Source: Mycoemilia scoparia | Lineage: Eukaryota > Kickxellomycota > Kickxellomycetes > Kickxellales > Kickxellaceae | Assembly (NCBI GenBank): GCA_027575805.1 | Contig: JANBPU010000445.1 | Span: 1-10,930, forward strand | Reading direction: 5' to 3' | DNA length: 10,930 nucleotides | In this document: positions 1 through 8,451 of the stretch, one piece after another | How positions within the stretch are numbered: position 1 is the stretch's first letter | Layout: each line of letters opens with the position of its first letter | Program-made: the position numbers and the translations under genes | Notes under the pieces: model-generated | Seen by the model: the letters and a program-made list of their open reading frames with translations, nothing else | The model's database searches: none | What the model was told of the DNA's origin: nothing

Positions 1-482
1 AATCATTGTCATAATAAGCCTCATAGGAAGGCAGTGAAATCGTGATTGGTGGCTATTTTCACAAAATAGCACCACAATTTTTCGACAAAATAACACATTT
101 ATATACATTATTAATGCTAAAAATAAAAAGATCAGATTTCTTTAATTTGATCACTTGATATTATAATTTGCAATATGGATCCTTTTAGCCTCTGCTTTAT
201 GGCCATCAGCCTTTACTATAATGAAATTGTAATTATTCCTGGAACGTCACTCAATTGTATAGGAAATGGCTTGCTTTTAGGCGAAATATGAGGACCTACT
301 TCAGCCTACAATATGCATGTTCACAAGTAAAACCTGGCTATTGTTGGATACTTGTATTTTGCTTATAATGGAGAATAAATATGTATAAATATGTGTTTAA
401 ATATTTAAAAATGTAATGATGATTGTTAATATAAAACCGCTATAGCTATAGAGCCATGTCAAAAACCAAGAAAATGATTGAT
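1..482. other. AT-rich 3' flank of PFF1, no gene seen
   Basis: No open reading frame with protein-like composition is visible on either strand. The stretch lies downstream of the minus-strand protease gene and should hold its 3' untranslated region and transcript end. I find no AATAAA on the minus strand close to the stop codon, so the poly(A) signal is probably a variant. The only structured part is the small repeat near 48-96, listed separately. The rest is AT-rich with scattered ATATTT-like words. Confidence 0.6.
48..96. repeat. Imperfect hairpin and direct repeat
   Basis: Bases 49-73 form a near-palindrome, with GGTGGCTATTTT facing AAAATAGCACC across a very short loop. The right half, ATTTTCACAAAATAGCAC at 55-72, is repeated with small changes at 77-96 (ATTTTTCGACAAAATAACAC), giving two imperfect copies about 22 bases apart. 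The unit may be a remnant of a mobile element or a chance AT-rich repeat. No flanking target duplication is clear. Confidence 0.35.
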
Positions 483-3400
483 TTAGAACTGGACATTTCG
501 CAATATAACTCTTGATAGGTGAGTATTGTGTGGAGTAAGTGTGGTCCAATCTGGAAGATTCTGTTGAAGTTCTTGGATCGCTGGTGCATGCCTATCACTA
601 CGATCAAACTCGCAAATTATATCTCCATGTAATGGATTTATGAGAATAATGTCAGAATCATCAATAGCCTTTCCACTTCTTCCATTTGTGTTTGCAGTGT
701 ATTCAACACGTAATTCAAATATTCCTTTGCCATCCATCTGGAATTTGTGTCCAAATATCTCGTACATGTATAATGGATCACGGTTACGTGGAAGTGGGCT
801 GTGGCTAGGGGGTTCGCCTGTGGATGGGTTGACAAAATATGATCTTTCAAGTATGGGCAATGGTGGTGCTGGTGTTATTGTGCTATTTTGGATAGAAACA
901 GTTGTCTTGGGTGGTTCATAGTATGGTGGCAGGGACGATGATGGGAGCCTTTTGCTAAACTGGACAACACAGGTTCTGGTTTCTGGTGCTTCAATTGTAA
1001 CGTTGGCAAGGACCTTAATTTTAGACTCATCTCCAGCGTTTTCAGATCCGCCGCTTTCCCTTACGATCTGGCGCGTTACCTTGTATGAAATGGCAGCTGA
1101 AGGATGCCAGGCAGTTGGAATAGTCGAGTTGTCTTCTGGCGGTGGCAACTCAACAGGGAATTCCCAATCAAACTGACAAAGGTAGAGACTTCCAGGGAAA
1201 GTTGGGAAGCATTTTCTGTTCTTTGCCCACTCGAATGGTTCCAAGAGCTCAGTTACAGTGCTGTCTATTCCCTGAATGCTTATCGTGGTTTTAAAGCATC
1301 TTGATGGTGAAGTATCATTATTATTAGAGGTAGATGAAATGCAATTTGCTTCAGCACTATTTTCTTGATATACTCTCATCTTGTATGGGCTGTTGCGACT
1401 GTCATACCCATGCTCAACAAATGATACAAGGGCAAGAATAAATAATAATGAGAATGTTGCCGAGAGCCATACTGAGCGGGAATTGTTCAAGGTAATAGAG
1501 ACCTTTTCCTGTTCGGTTTCCTCAGGACGAGATCCATTTCTACCATCTTCCTGATTCTCATCAGCTCTCCTGATCCGCAAATTATGAGGAATATAAATGG
1601 TGCAGTGGACATAAGGAATAAGCATTATGATGATGTCAGCTATATCCATTCCAGAAAACGCGATTAAAGGCAATTTTGGAGCACCATCGATAATCCCACC
1701 ATTTATGGCAGTTATCATCCGGTAGCATACACTTAGACCATAAAGTGTAGGCAAGAAAACGCCAAATACAAAGCGTATCAAGGATAACACATTGATAATG
1801 ACGCTGACAACCTTGTTCTTTTGTTGTGGACTAACTTCTCCTCCAGCCTCATCATCGCTTTCGGCTGTGCCAATACGCGCATGTCTCTCAACACCAAGCA
1901 ACAGATCTCTTTCCCCTGCACCTTCAACATTCTCGGCTTCACTGTTTTCAGAACTATCATCATTGCTACGACCATCAGTGCGAGAGAGGCGCTGAGATTC
2001 TGGGGTTAGTGTTGGAGTACTAGACAAATAAATCTGATCATCATTCATCATTGCTTCTTTCCATTGGATAAGGATGGGGATATGATCGTCCATCACTGAT
2101 GTCAAAAGCAAGCATATGAGGGTTCCCACAAGGTACCAGCTTTGACGATACATGGCTCCAACGTGGTTGAGACTGAGTGGTATGTCTAGGAAAAGGACAA
2201 GCATTACTCGGAAAATGGCAAGCCCATACCAGCTCCAGCGGAATCGCGACTTGGCACGGACCTCCATACTCTGCTTGACCGGGTCCAAAGACTCATTTTC
2301 AAGCTGCATAGCATACTTGGCTTCCTCTTTGTTCGTCCACAAAGATTGTATCCAAACGCCTGTGGTCAGGGCCGCAGTGAACTGACAAAGTAGCTGAATT
2401 ACTGGATACTTGTACAAAATAAGCGGATTTATAGCTAGGGTTACTGTACCTATTAGGACAGTGGATGTAAAAAACACACCAAGCCAGGATGTAAATACAA
2501 TCAAGAAAGCTTTAGCAAGCTTTATAAGATTGAACTGATAAAGCGTCTGATAAGTAACACCATCGCTGAATATAGGTCGATTGTTTTGCAGGGAGGGAAC
2601 TCGCTTCCAAACAACGAGGCCCAGAGCACCCAAAGTCAGTATAACATACACTACATCAAGGAAAACCTCATATGAAAATGAATATCCGTATGCTGCCCAG
2701 TGGAATATATCATAGAACACCGATTCTTTTAGACTGGGTGGATTGGTATCCATTGCTTCGTCAGGTGTCGAGCCCAATGGGTCTCTTTCTCTTGGGACTT
2801 TGGCAGTGCCGCCTCCATCACCATTATCAGAATATACTGGCGACTTGCTGATGTTGTTGAGCAGGGTTGGAGAGTCAGCAATCTCGCGCATTGTGGCCAA
2901 GGCTGAAAGACCCATATGAAGAACAGAGGCCTGTGATGTCATATTGATACTGTCTTTCGCTGTATGATAAAAGCCTCGACGATCAGTAAAGGCAATGTCT
3001 AGACCAGGAATTCCAAACTTTGTGTATACAGAATAATCAGTGTCGCTCTTTATCAGGCGAAGCTTAAGCGCATCATTGCCAAATGTTGACATATTTGGGC
3101 GGTACTTTACAGCCTTAGCATAGGCCTCCACCAAACTGGTATGAGATGCGCGGAACATCATAGCATCACCACCAACTCCGCCGGCTTCAAGATTAATATA
3201 GCCACGAACATACTCTGCCCATTTGTGGTAGCGAGCAAAGACCTCAGCGCCAAACAATCCCTTTTCTTCACCCCAATCAAAGTTCAAGAGAACAGACTTC
3301 TTTAGTGGGAATCTGAGTATATTTCTCAAAAGTTCAAGCATTACGACCACGCCGATACCATCATCAGAAGCACCATGGCTCAAACTAGCAGAATCGTAGT

Positions 3401-4424
3401 GAGCCTGTACCAACAAGGTTTCATTGTCACTATCATTAATAAGAGAATCCAAGCCAGGAACCAAGACAAGAATAGACCCATCTTCAAAGTAGCGCCAAGA
3501 ACCAGAGACAACCAGCCCAAATGCTCTTTCAGGATCACTACCGGCATCATCTATTTCTATGCTCTTGATCCTGTCCAAACGAATATTTGGTTTGGCAAAG
3601 GACTCTTCATAGCTGGTTGCAAGATCGATCTCAGCTTTAACAGTATCAAGTATATATTGGTGAACATCATGAGCGCGTTGGTCATTAAGCGAATGCGGAG
3701 TCTTGGTTATTGAAAGCAAATCATCCCATGCTCGAGTGGTATTAAACACATTTCCAGGATTCACTCCATTATCAGCAAAAACCTTGGTCAATTGTGCTTG
3801 GACATCGCCCCATCCTGGACCTGGGCCTTTAAGCTCTGACCCAATTGTCTGGTTATGATGGTCATGCAAAAAGCCTTGGAAAACGTTTTCTGCATGGCCA
3901 GCAATCTTGTTAAACTTTCTGACATTTCTTATCGAGCTTTCAGAATCAGTGGCACCGGCACACCAAAGAACTGTAGCAATTTGGATCACAAATGATAAAA
4001 ACAAGGTTATGCTGACAACCCAAACTGGAGATAGGACCGAATTTGTGATTATAGGGGGGACTCTGAATCGGAATGAAGAAGTGGCTCCTTCACGGGCAAC
4101 TCTAAACCATCTGCCAAATCGATCCCTGACAGTAGCTGTTCCTCCGTCATACTCTTCCTGATCATTTTCTACGTCGGCCATTTCGTGAGTGCTCCCATTA
4201 TTGCTTTGGACATTTCGGGGCTGTGGTCGATAAAACAAGTCGCCCCTTCTTTGCTGCTTTGGTGTGTTACTTTTTCTTCTCGATGTTGCTCCTGAATGGC
4301 CTGGTTGTTCATTTCTTTGTTCATTCCAGCCCTGGCCTACGGGCACAGCATCGTCATCGCTGCTATATTCTTCTTCAGGAAGCTGGATTGGCGCGTTTTT
4401 ATCAGCCCTTTTTTTCACAAACAT
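483..4424 (-). CDS. PFF1: Vacuolar membrane protease, M28 zinc metallopeptidase (Pff1 family)
   Basis: This uninterrupted frame encodes 1313 residues. Residues 1-130 are a charged, low-complexity cytosolic tail, followed by a membrane segment at about 133-155. An M28 aminopeptidase-type domain follows (about 300-510). Its di-zinc site is visible as AHYDS (H342), SDDG (D354), the GEE pair (E386 as likely catalytic base, E387 as ligand), NLEAGG (E413) and FYHTAKD (H487). About eight further membrane segments lie near 584-607, 637-662, 668-692, 732-752, 762-785, 873-900, 917-940 and 985-1004. With an inside N-terminus, this topology puts both the peptidase and the final 300-residue domain in the vacuole lumen. 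The cytosolic loop at 786-872 is acidic and holds ERDLLL (838-843), which fits an acidic dileucine sorting signal. Family members are integral vacuolar proteases; the physiological substrate is not evident. The protein is longer than yeast Pff1, largely in the N-tail and loops. The start ATG has A at -3. All key residues are intact and no intron is needed. Confidence 0.96.
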   Translation of the reverse strand: MFVKKRADKNAPIQLPEEEYSSDDDAVPVGQGWNEQRNEQPGHSGATSRRKSNTPKQQRRGDLFYRPQPRNVQSNNGSTHEMADVENDQEEYDGGTATVRDRFGRWFRVAREGATSSFRFRVPPIITNSVLSPVWVVSITLFLSFVIQIATVLWCAGATDSESSIRNVRKFNKIAGHAENVFQGFLHDHHNQTIGSELKGPGPGWGDVQAQLTKVFADNGVNPGNVFNTTRAWDDLLSITKTPHSLNDQRAHDVHQYILDTVKAEIDLATSYEESFAKPNIRLDRIKSIEIDDAGSDPERAFGLVVSGSWRYFEDGSILVLVPGLDSLINDSDNETLLVQAHYDSASLSHGASDDGIGVVVMLELLRNILRFPLKKSVLLNFDWGEEKGLFGAEVFARYHKWAEYVRGYINLEAGGVGGDAMMFRASHTSLVEAYAKAVKYRPNMSTFGNDALKLRLIKSDTDYSVYTKFGIPGLDIAFTDRRGFYHTAKDSINMTSQASVLHMGLSALATMREIADSPTLLNNISKSPVYSDNGDGGGTAKVPRERDPLGSTPDEAMDTNPPSLKESVFYDIFHWAAYGYSFSYEVFLDVVYVILTLGALGLVVWKRVPSLQNNRPIFSDGVTYQTLYQFNLIKLAKAFLIVFTSWLGVFFTSTVLIGTVTLAINPLILYKYPVIQLLCQFTAALTTGVWIQSLWTNKEEAKYAMQLENESLDPVKQSMEVRAKSRFRWSWYGLAIFRVMLVLFLDIPLSLNHVGAMYRQSWYLVGTLICLLLTSVMDDHIPILIQWKEAMMNDDQIYLSSTPTLTPESQRLSRTDGRSNDDSSENSEAENVEGAGERDLLLGVERHARIGTAESDDEAGGEVSPQQKNKVVSVIINVLSLIRFVFGVFLPTLYGLSVCYRMITAINGGIIDGAPKLPLIAFSGMDIADIIIMLIPYVHCTIYIPHNLRIRRADENQEDGRNGSRPEETEQEKVSITLNNSRSVWLSATFSLLFILALVSFVEHGYDSRNSPYKMRVYQENSAEANCISSTSNNNDTSPSRCFKTTISIQGIDSTVTELLEPFEWAKNRKCFPTFPGSLYLCQFDWEFPVELPPPEDNSTIPTAWHPSAAISYKVTRQIVRESGGSENAGDESKIKVLANVTIEAPETRTCVVQFSKRLPSSSLPPYYEPPKTTVSIQNSTITPAPPLPILERSYFVNPSTGEPPSHSPLPRNRDPLYMYEIFGHKFQMDGKGIFELRVEYTANTNGRSGKAIDDSDIILINPLHGDIICEFDRSDRHAPAIQELQQNLPDWTTLTPHNTHLSRVILRNVQF

Positions 4425-4622
4425 TCTCTTTTCTTTTTATTTTTGACTGAAGGCTCTGCAGTATGGTGTCCAAATGTAAATTCGAATGGACAATTTCCAA
4501 TGTTGTCAACAATATGTTATAAAAGCCTCACAATATGTATATTAATAAGCTTTGCAAGGTCTTGTATGTTGTGTCTTCGCAGTACGATGCCACTATTGTG
4601 TCAGCAAGAAGCTTAAATAAGC

Positions 4623-4631
4623 ATTTATATA
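4623..4631 (-). promoter_or_regulatory. TATA-like box upstream of PFF1
   Basis: Read on the minus strand this is TATATAAAT, about 200 bases upstream of the PFF1 start codon. It is the best TATA-like word on that side. In AT-rich spacer DNA such words are common, so the assignment is weak. Confidence 0.25.
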
Positions 4632-4868
4632 ATATACCAGGATAAGATCTACAATAAGTAGTAAAGGAAATAGAAGGAAAGAAAGAATGCATTCATGGAG
4701 TCTAGGAAACATGCTAGGAAAAGGATGTTACACACAGCGGTGACGTAGTAGCGTGATTATGATGATGAGGGCTATATACTCGAGAATTGGCAATAGCTAT
4801 TGGGTACATATTTTGATGTGCCATACGCAATAAAATGCCAGAAGGATTATTTATTTCTACTGCCCTAG

Positions 4869-4958
4869 CCAAGTTCCTTGGGAATAATGGTCGTTGCTGA
4901 CCAACCAGCCTTGCATTTTACTTGACCAAGGTTCTAGCATATAAGAGGGCAATCAAGG
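4869..4958. promoter_or_regulatory. Cluster of CAAGG/CCTTG words in the divergent spacer
   Basis: Within 90 bases there are CCAAG-TTC-CTTGG (a perfect short palindrome, 4869-4881), CCTTG (4909-4913), CCAAGG (4926-4931) and CAAGG (4954-4958). The last two are each followed by TTC. Repeated, partly palindromic words between two divergent genes could be binding sites for a shared regulator. This is inferred from position and repetition only. Confidence 0.2.
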
Positions 4959-5654
4959 TTCACTTCTAGGCTGATATTCTTTGCTTGTTTATTTAGTCCT
5001 GTCTTGTCTATGATCAGACAAAATACGATAGGACATTGATCCTAAAAGGGCTATGGGCGCAACAGCTCTGTATATATTAATCTTTTAACCTTGTGTGATT
5101 CCTTTCTTGCTTTACAAAGAGCTGAGACTCAAATGATAGCTTTCAATTCTATAACCGTCGTAGACGCACGATGAAATACCCAGCCCATTAACATATGCAG
5201 GATTGATAATCTCTGTGCGTCAAGACCTCTCCCTACACAGGGGTCCTTTAAGAACAAGCCAAAAAAGGCTTCTAGAACTAGAAATACCTGTGTATAGCTG
5301 TCATGATTTTATACCATTTTGCAGCCATTGAATGTTGTGGTTTAATATGGCGCGATGCCAAGCTTAGAAACCTTTTTAGCTACTACCACTGCTACTGTAT
5401 TTCCAGCCTTGCTCATATATTTCTATATGCTATATCTGGCTTTTATTTCATTATAAAATGAAAACACGCCTTTTTATTACTGGTTAAATCATCTAGTGCA
5501 CAATTTTCTGCAAAATGCTCTGATCCCTCGTGATTGTATTGTATTGTATTTTCAACTTTTGACCCACATGCAAGCAAAGCTCTGGTTATAATACTCCGTT
5601 TTGTTCATTCAAGTGTATATCTTCTCTCCGTCATTGTCTTGTTAAATACACTAC

Positions 5655-5687
5655 CACTCTATCTTTTCTTTTCTCCCCTCTCCTCTC
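5655..5687 (+). promoter_or_regulatory. Pyrimidine-rich core promoter tract of PEX3
   Basis: An almost unbroken run of C and T lies 50-85 bases before the PEX3 start codons, in otherwise AT-rich DNA. CT-rich stretches just upstream of start codons are common in fungal core promoters near transcription starts. It probably marks the start-site region or the 5' untranslated leader. Confidence 0.35.
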
Positions 5688-5738
5688 ATTTAATTTATCT
5701 TATTTCTCTCTCTACCACACACATAAATATATCTATAT

Positions 5739-8013
5739 ATGCACATGGAAATGTTACATTCTACCGTGGGCTTTGTTCGTCGACATCAACGCAAATTTGT
5801 AGTAATTGCTGGAATCGCTGGCGGGCTTTATTATGTTGGCCATGCATTGAGCAACAAAATAAATGAAATGCAGCGACAGGCCAAAGAAGACCACATTTCT
5901 CGTGAAAAGTATGTATTGTTTGTTCCTTGTTCTAAACTTATACTTTTGCATTATCGAACAATAATAGCCTAGCACAACCTGTCTATACATACACGCATAT
6001 ATTGATGCTATAGCCTGGCTCATGACTTGGTTATTTAACTACACCATTTCTTTATCGTGTATGTATAGCATAAAGCGGAGATTTGAACAGAACCAAAGAG
6101 ACTGTCTATTTACTATTTTGGGGTTGATGCCTGAACTGACCGATCAGTTTTTTGAAAAGGTCAATGTTGATAGACTGATTGAGGAACTACGAGATATGGC
6201 TAAGCCTGTTACGCCAGCCGCAGATGCTTCGTTTGATAATGACGAAAATACACCATTTTATCGCCCTTTCCAGACCCCAGAGAAAAAGCAAAGAACAAAA
6301 GCTCAAATATGGGAAGACATAAAGCTTCAGAGTAAGTGGGAGTAGTAATAATAATGATGATTGTTGTATATATTTGGTAGTTTCAAGGAAATATCTATAA
6401 TCCTTATATGTCTAACATAAAAATATATTTATTGCATAATGGTACTATGCTAGGCTTTACAAGAACTACGTGCTCTACGTACGTTTTATCACTATTGACG
6501 ATTCTTGTACATACCCAGCTCAATGTTGTTGGGAGATACACCTATATTGATTCCGTGGTTACTCAGTTTGAAGGCGTTGTCAATTCTGACGATGAAGAGC
6601 TTCCCATCCCTAGTAATATTGGAATGGATGATCAGCGTCACTACCTTATCTTGAGTTGGTGGCTTCTTAATCGTGGGTGGAGAATATTGTTGCACGATAT
6701 CCAGGATTCTATTGTTGAGTCAATTTCAGGGTAATTATTTGTATGATGAAATATATTTTCACGTATGGAGCATAATTTTTGAAGGGTGCATGTTGATAGA
6801 CGCAATCACAGCCAAATGAGCGACTCTATAGCTCTTCAAAAATAACTATCCATATGCGACAGTTTGGAACAGCGACTAAATATGTGTGATATTTCCCATT
6901 TTTAGCCTTCAACTAAAAAAGAAGATAACTTTCCGTGAATTGACCAGGTGTTTTGAGCAGATCCGAGTAAAGATCGAGGCCTCTGGGGTCCTTGAAAAGT
7001 GTGTTTAAGATGCAGGCACTATTTTTAATCTGAAGAGCATTGTTTAAAACCATACATAGCTGACAAAACGGATTTCTTTTCCATGTTTATGTGTGTGTGT
7101 AGCCTCTCCAAATACCTGTTACCGTCAAACGAGGCACAAATGTCCGAATTCATGGCAATCAATGGGTTAGGGCCTGATCAGGTCATTACTCCGACATTTG
7201 ACCAGCTTGTTAACCAAACACGTGATATTCTTGAAAGGTATTGTATATTTATTTTCAAAAGTATTTTGATAGTCAACAGCCCAAAGCCACAAGAATCTTT
7301 TGGTCTATACGCAAAATCTAAAATCACGCTATATAAGCCATTTGCTAAGTGTTTCACTGATCTATTATCCGAATTTCTTTTAGCAATGATGCCCGACTAG
7401 TACTTAACAGCTGCCTAAACAGAATATTTGAGCAGCTTTTGGCTACTTTGAAGGAAAATTTCCCCGAACCCGAGCCCCAACCCATGCCTTTCACCCCTCT
7501 TCCAGATTCTAAAGCTAGCAGTGGACCTGATGGTGGTCTAGATCTTGACAAGGCAGTTGAAGAATTTGAAGCATTTTCTGTCACCCCTGAGCCCCAAGTA
7601 GTTGTTGCTCAGCTCCTTCCACGGATTTCTCGGGAAAGCAATTCCATCCTCAGTTCATCACAAAACTTTTACTTGGATGTGAGTATATTATTTTGTTCAC
7701 TGCTAACTACATATGGGAAGATTTCACTAGTGATCAGGCGTGAAATAGGCAAAAATGGGCCCTCATCAGATTTTGGCCCAATCACCAGCCATTTCATATG
7801 CAGCTCCTGGGGACTCATTTTGCCTAAAGCCTTGTGGACTTTAACCATATATGTGTGTGCGTATATTTGCCATGTCTTGGCTTTGTGCATAATATACACT
7901 ACTACCACATCTATAACGCTTTGCTGATCTTTTGTATTTAGGAACTCTGTACATCACGTGAAGTACAGGCACTAGCTGTCTCAATATATACCGCACATGG
8001 CGGAAAACTTTAG
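5739..8013 (+). CDS. PEX3: Peroxin-3, peroxisomal membrane biogenesis protein (seven exons)
   Basis: Pex3 is the peroxisomal membrane anchor that docks Pex19 carrying newly made membrane proteins. My model joins 5739-5908, 6069-6331, 6454-6730, 6906-6998, 7103-7237, 7384-7678 and 7942-8013. All six introns are GT-AG and the exons sum to 1305 bases, giving 434 residues and a stop. Residues 14-20 are basic (RRHQRKF) and lead into a glycine-rich membrane segment (about 19-37), the usual Pex3 peroxisome-targeting N-terminus. Then come RRFEQNQRDC (60-69), IWEDIK (137-142) with W138 in the position expected for the Pex19-contacting tryptophan, SFTRTT followed by a hydrophobic helix, SWWLLNRGW (212-220), NQTRDILE and VLNSCLNR. 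A proline-rich insert in exon 6 precedes the C-terminal helix. An in-frame stop at 5724 makes 5739 the first ATG; ATGs at 5745 and 5751 also fit. The third has G at -3 and matches the usual family N-terminus best. Introns 3 and 6 carry inverted-repeat elements. Confidence 0.94.
6766..6852. mobile_element. MITE copy A inside PEX3 intron 3
   Basis: The 87-base element is flanked by TA at 6764-6765 and 6853-6854. Its ends are imperfect inverted repeats. The left end contains AATTTTTGAAGGGTG, and the right end, read in reverse complement, begins TGGATAGTTATTTTTGAAG. The first 53 bases match the reverse complement of the copy at 9735-9836 at about 44 of 53 positions, including the shared core CAATCACAGCCAAATG. 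It encodes nothing. A TA duplication and short length fit a Tc1/mariner-type MITE. Removing the element and one TA would leave an intron of about 86 bases. Confidence 0.72.
7748..7824. mobile_element. Possible second MITE-like element in PEX3 intron 6
   Basis: A 77-base stretch is flanked by TA at 7746-7747 and 7825-7826. The left end is GGCAAAAATGGGCCC. The reverse complement of the right end is GGCAAAATGAGTCCCC, which matches with one gap and two mismatches. Inside are GGGCC and GGCCC arms and a CAATCACCAGCC word resembling the core of the other family with one inserted base. It lies in the longest PEX3 intron. Only one copy is present, so mobility is inferred from form alone. Confidence 0.4.
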
Positions 8014-8451
8014 CTTCCTCGTTAACATCTTATTGCTTTAGAAAATATTGCTCTGTATAAATACGATATATACTTTGGTTTAGAATTAATCCGCTTTATT
8101 TATAGCGAAGTAAAAGTTAGTTACACCCTGATACAAAACTTGTATGTGCCTTAAGAGGCCTACCTTACAAATTAGGTCCATAAGCTATAGGCATTTTGGA
8201 TGGAATCTTGTGGGGTATTGGCTATTATCGCAGTGATGCCTATTTAACTATCTGAAATAAAGCTCCTTATATGTAACACCAATAAACAAATTTTCGTTGC
8301 TATAGTTGTGTTTATATCACTGTAATTGATATTTTTATAGATACTACCCTATTGAAGCACTTTAAAGTCACAAAAAAAGAATACAATCTACGTAGCTGAA
8401 AAGCCATGGATACATATTTACATATCTTGGATGGCAGTCTAACCACCAAAA
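8014..8451. other. Convergent 3' flanks of PEX3 and the 124-residue gene
   Basis: The two genes end facing each other across about 440 AT-rich bases. No protein-like frame is present. Plus-strand AATAAA words at 8256-8261 and 8281-8286 suit the end of PEX3. A minus-strand AATAAA (8095-8100) could serve the opposite gene, in which case the two 3' untranslated regions would overlap. Confidence 0.55.
8256..8286 (+). terminator. Candidate poly(A) signals for PEX3
   Basis: Two AATAAA hexamers (8256-8261 and 8281-8286) lie about 245-270 bases after the PEX3 stop codon. The DNA around and after them is T-rich. They are the only canonical plus-strand hexamers I see in the convergent spacer. Confidence 0.4.

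Larger units (their letters stand above)
4425..5738. other. Divergent intergenic region between PFF1 and PEX3
   Basis: This 1.3 kb spacer separates two genes transcribed away from each other, so it must contain both promoters. Frames crossing it start at non-ATG codons or have unlikely composition, and I call no gene here. It contains a TATA-like word on the PFF1 side, a cluster of CAAGG/CCTTG words near the middle, a three-fold GTATT repeat at 5536-5550, and a pyrimidine-rich tract just before PEX3. No tRNA-like cloverleaf or B-box is seen. Confidence 0.6.

Noticed and set aside
3375..3713. Plus-strand frame of 112 codons opposite the peptidase domain of PFF1
   Set aside because: It is the antisense shadow of a clearly conserved coding region and has no motif of its own.
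5233..5296. Inverted repeat CTACACAGG / CCTGTGTA with an internal AAGCC-aaaaaa-GGCTT hairpin and TA at both ends, resembling another MITE
   Set aside because: The terminal match is only about 8 bases and the rest of the ends do not pair. In an AT-rich 11 kb window this is within reach of chance, and no second copy is present.
5534..5866. Plus-strand frame overlapping the start of PEX3
   Set aside because: It begins with a TTG codon, runs through promoter-like CT-rich DNA, and is in a different frame from PEX3 exon 1, whose peroxin homology is clear.
7354..7908. Minus-strand frames opposite PEX3 exon 6 and intron 6
   Set aside because: They overlap conserved PEX3 coding sequence on the other strand or intron DNA, and they lack motifs.
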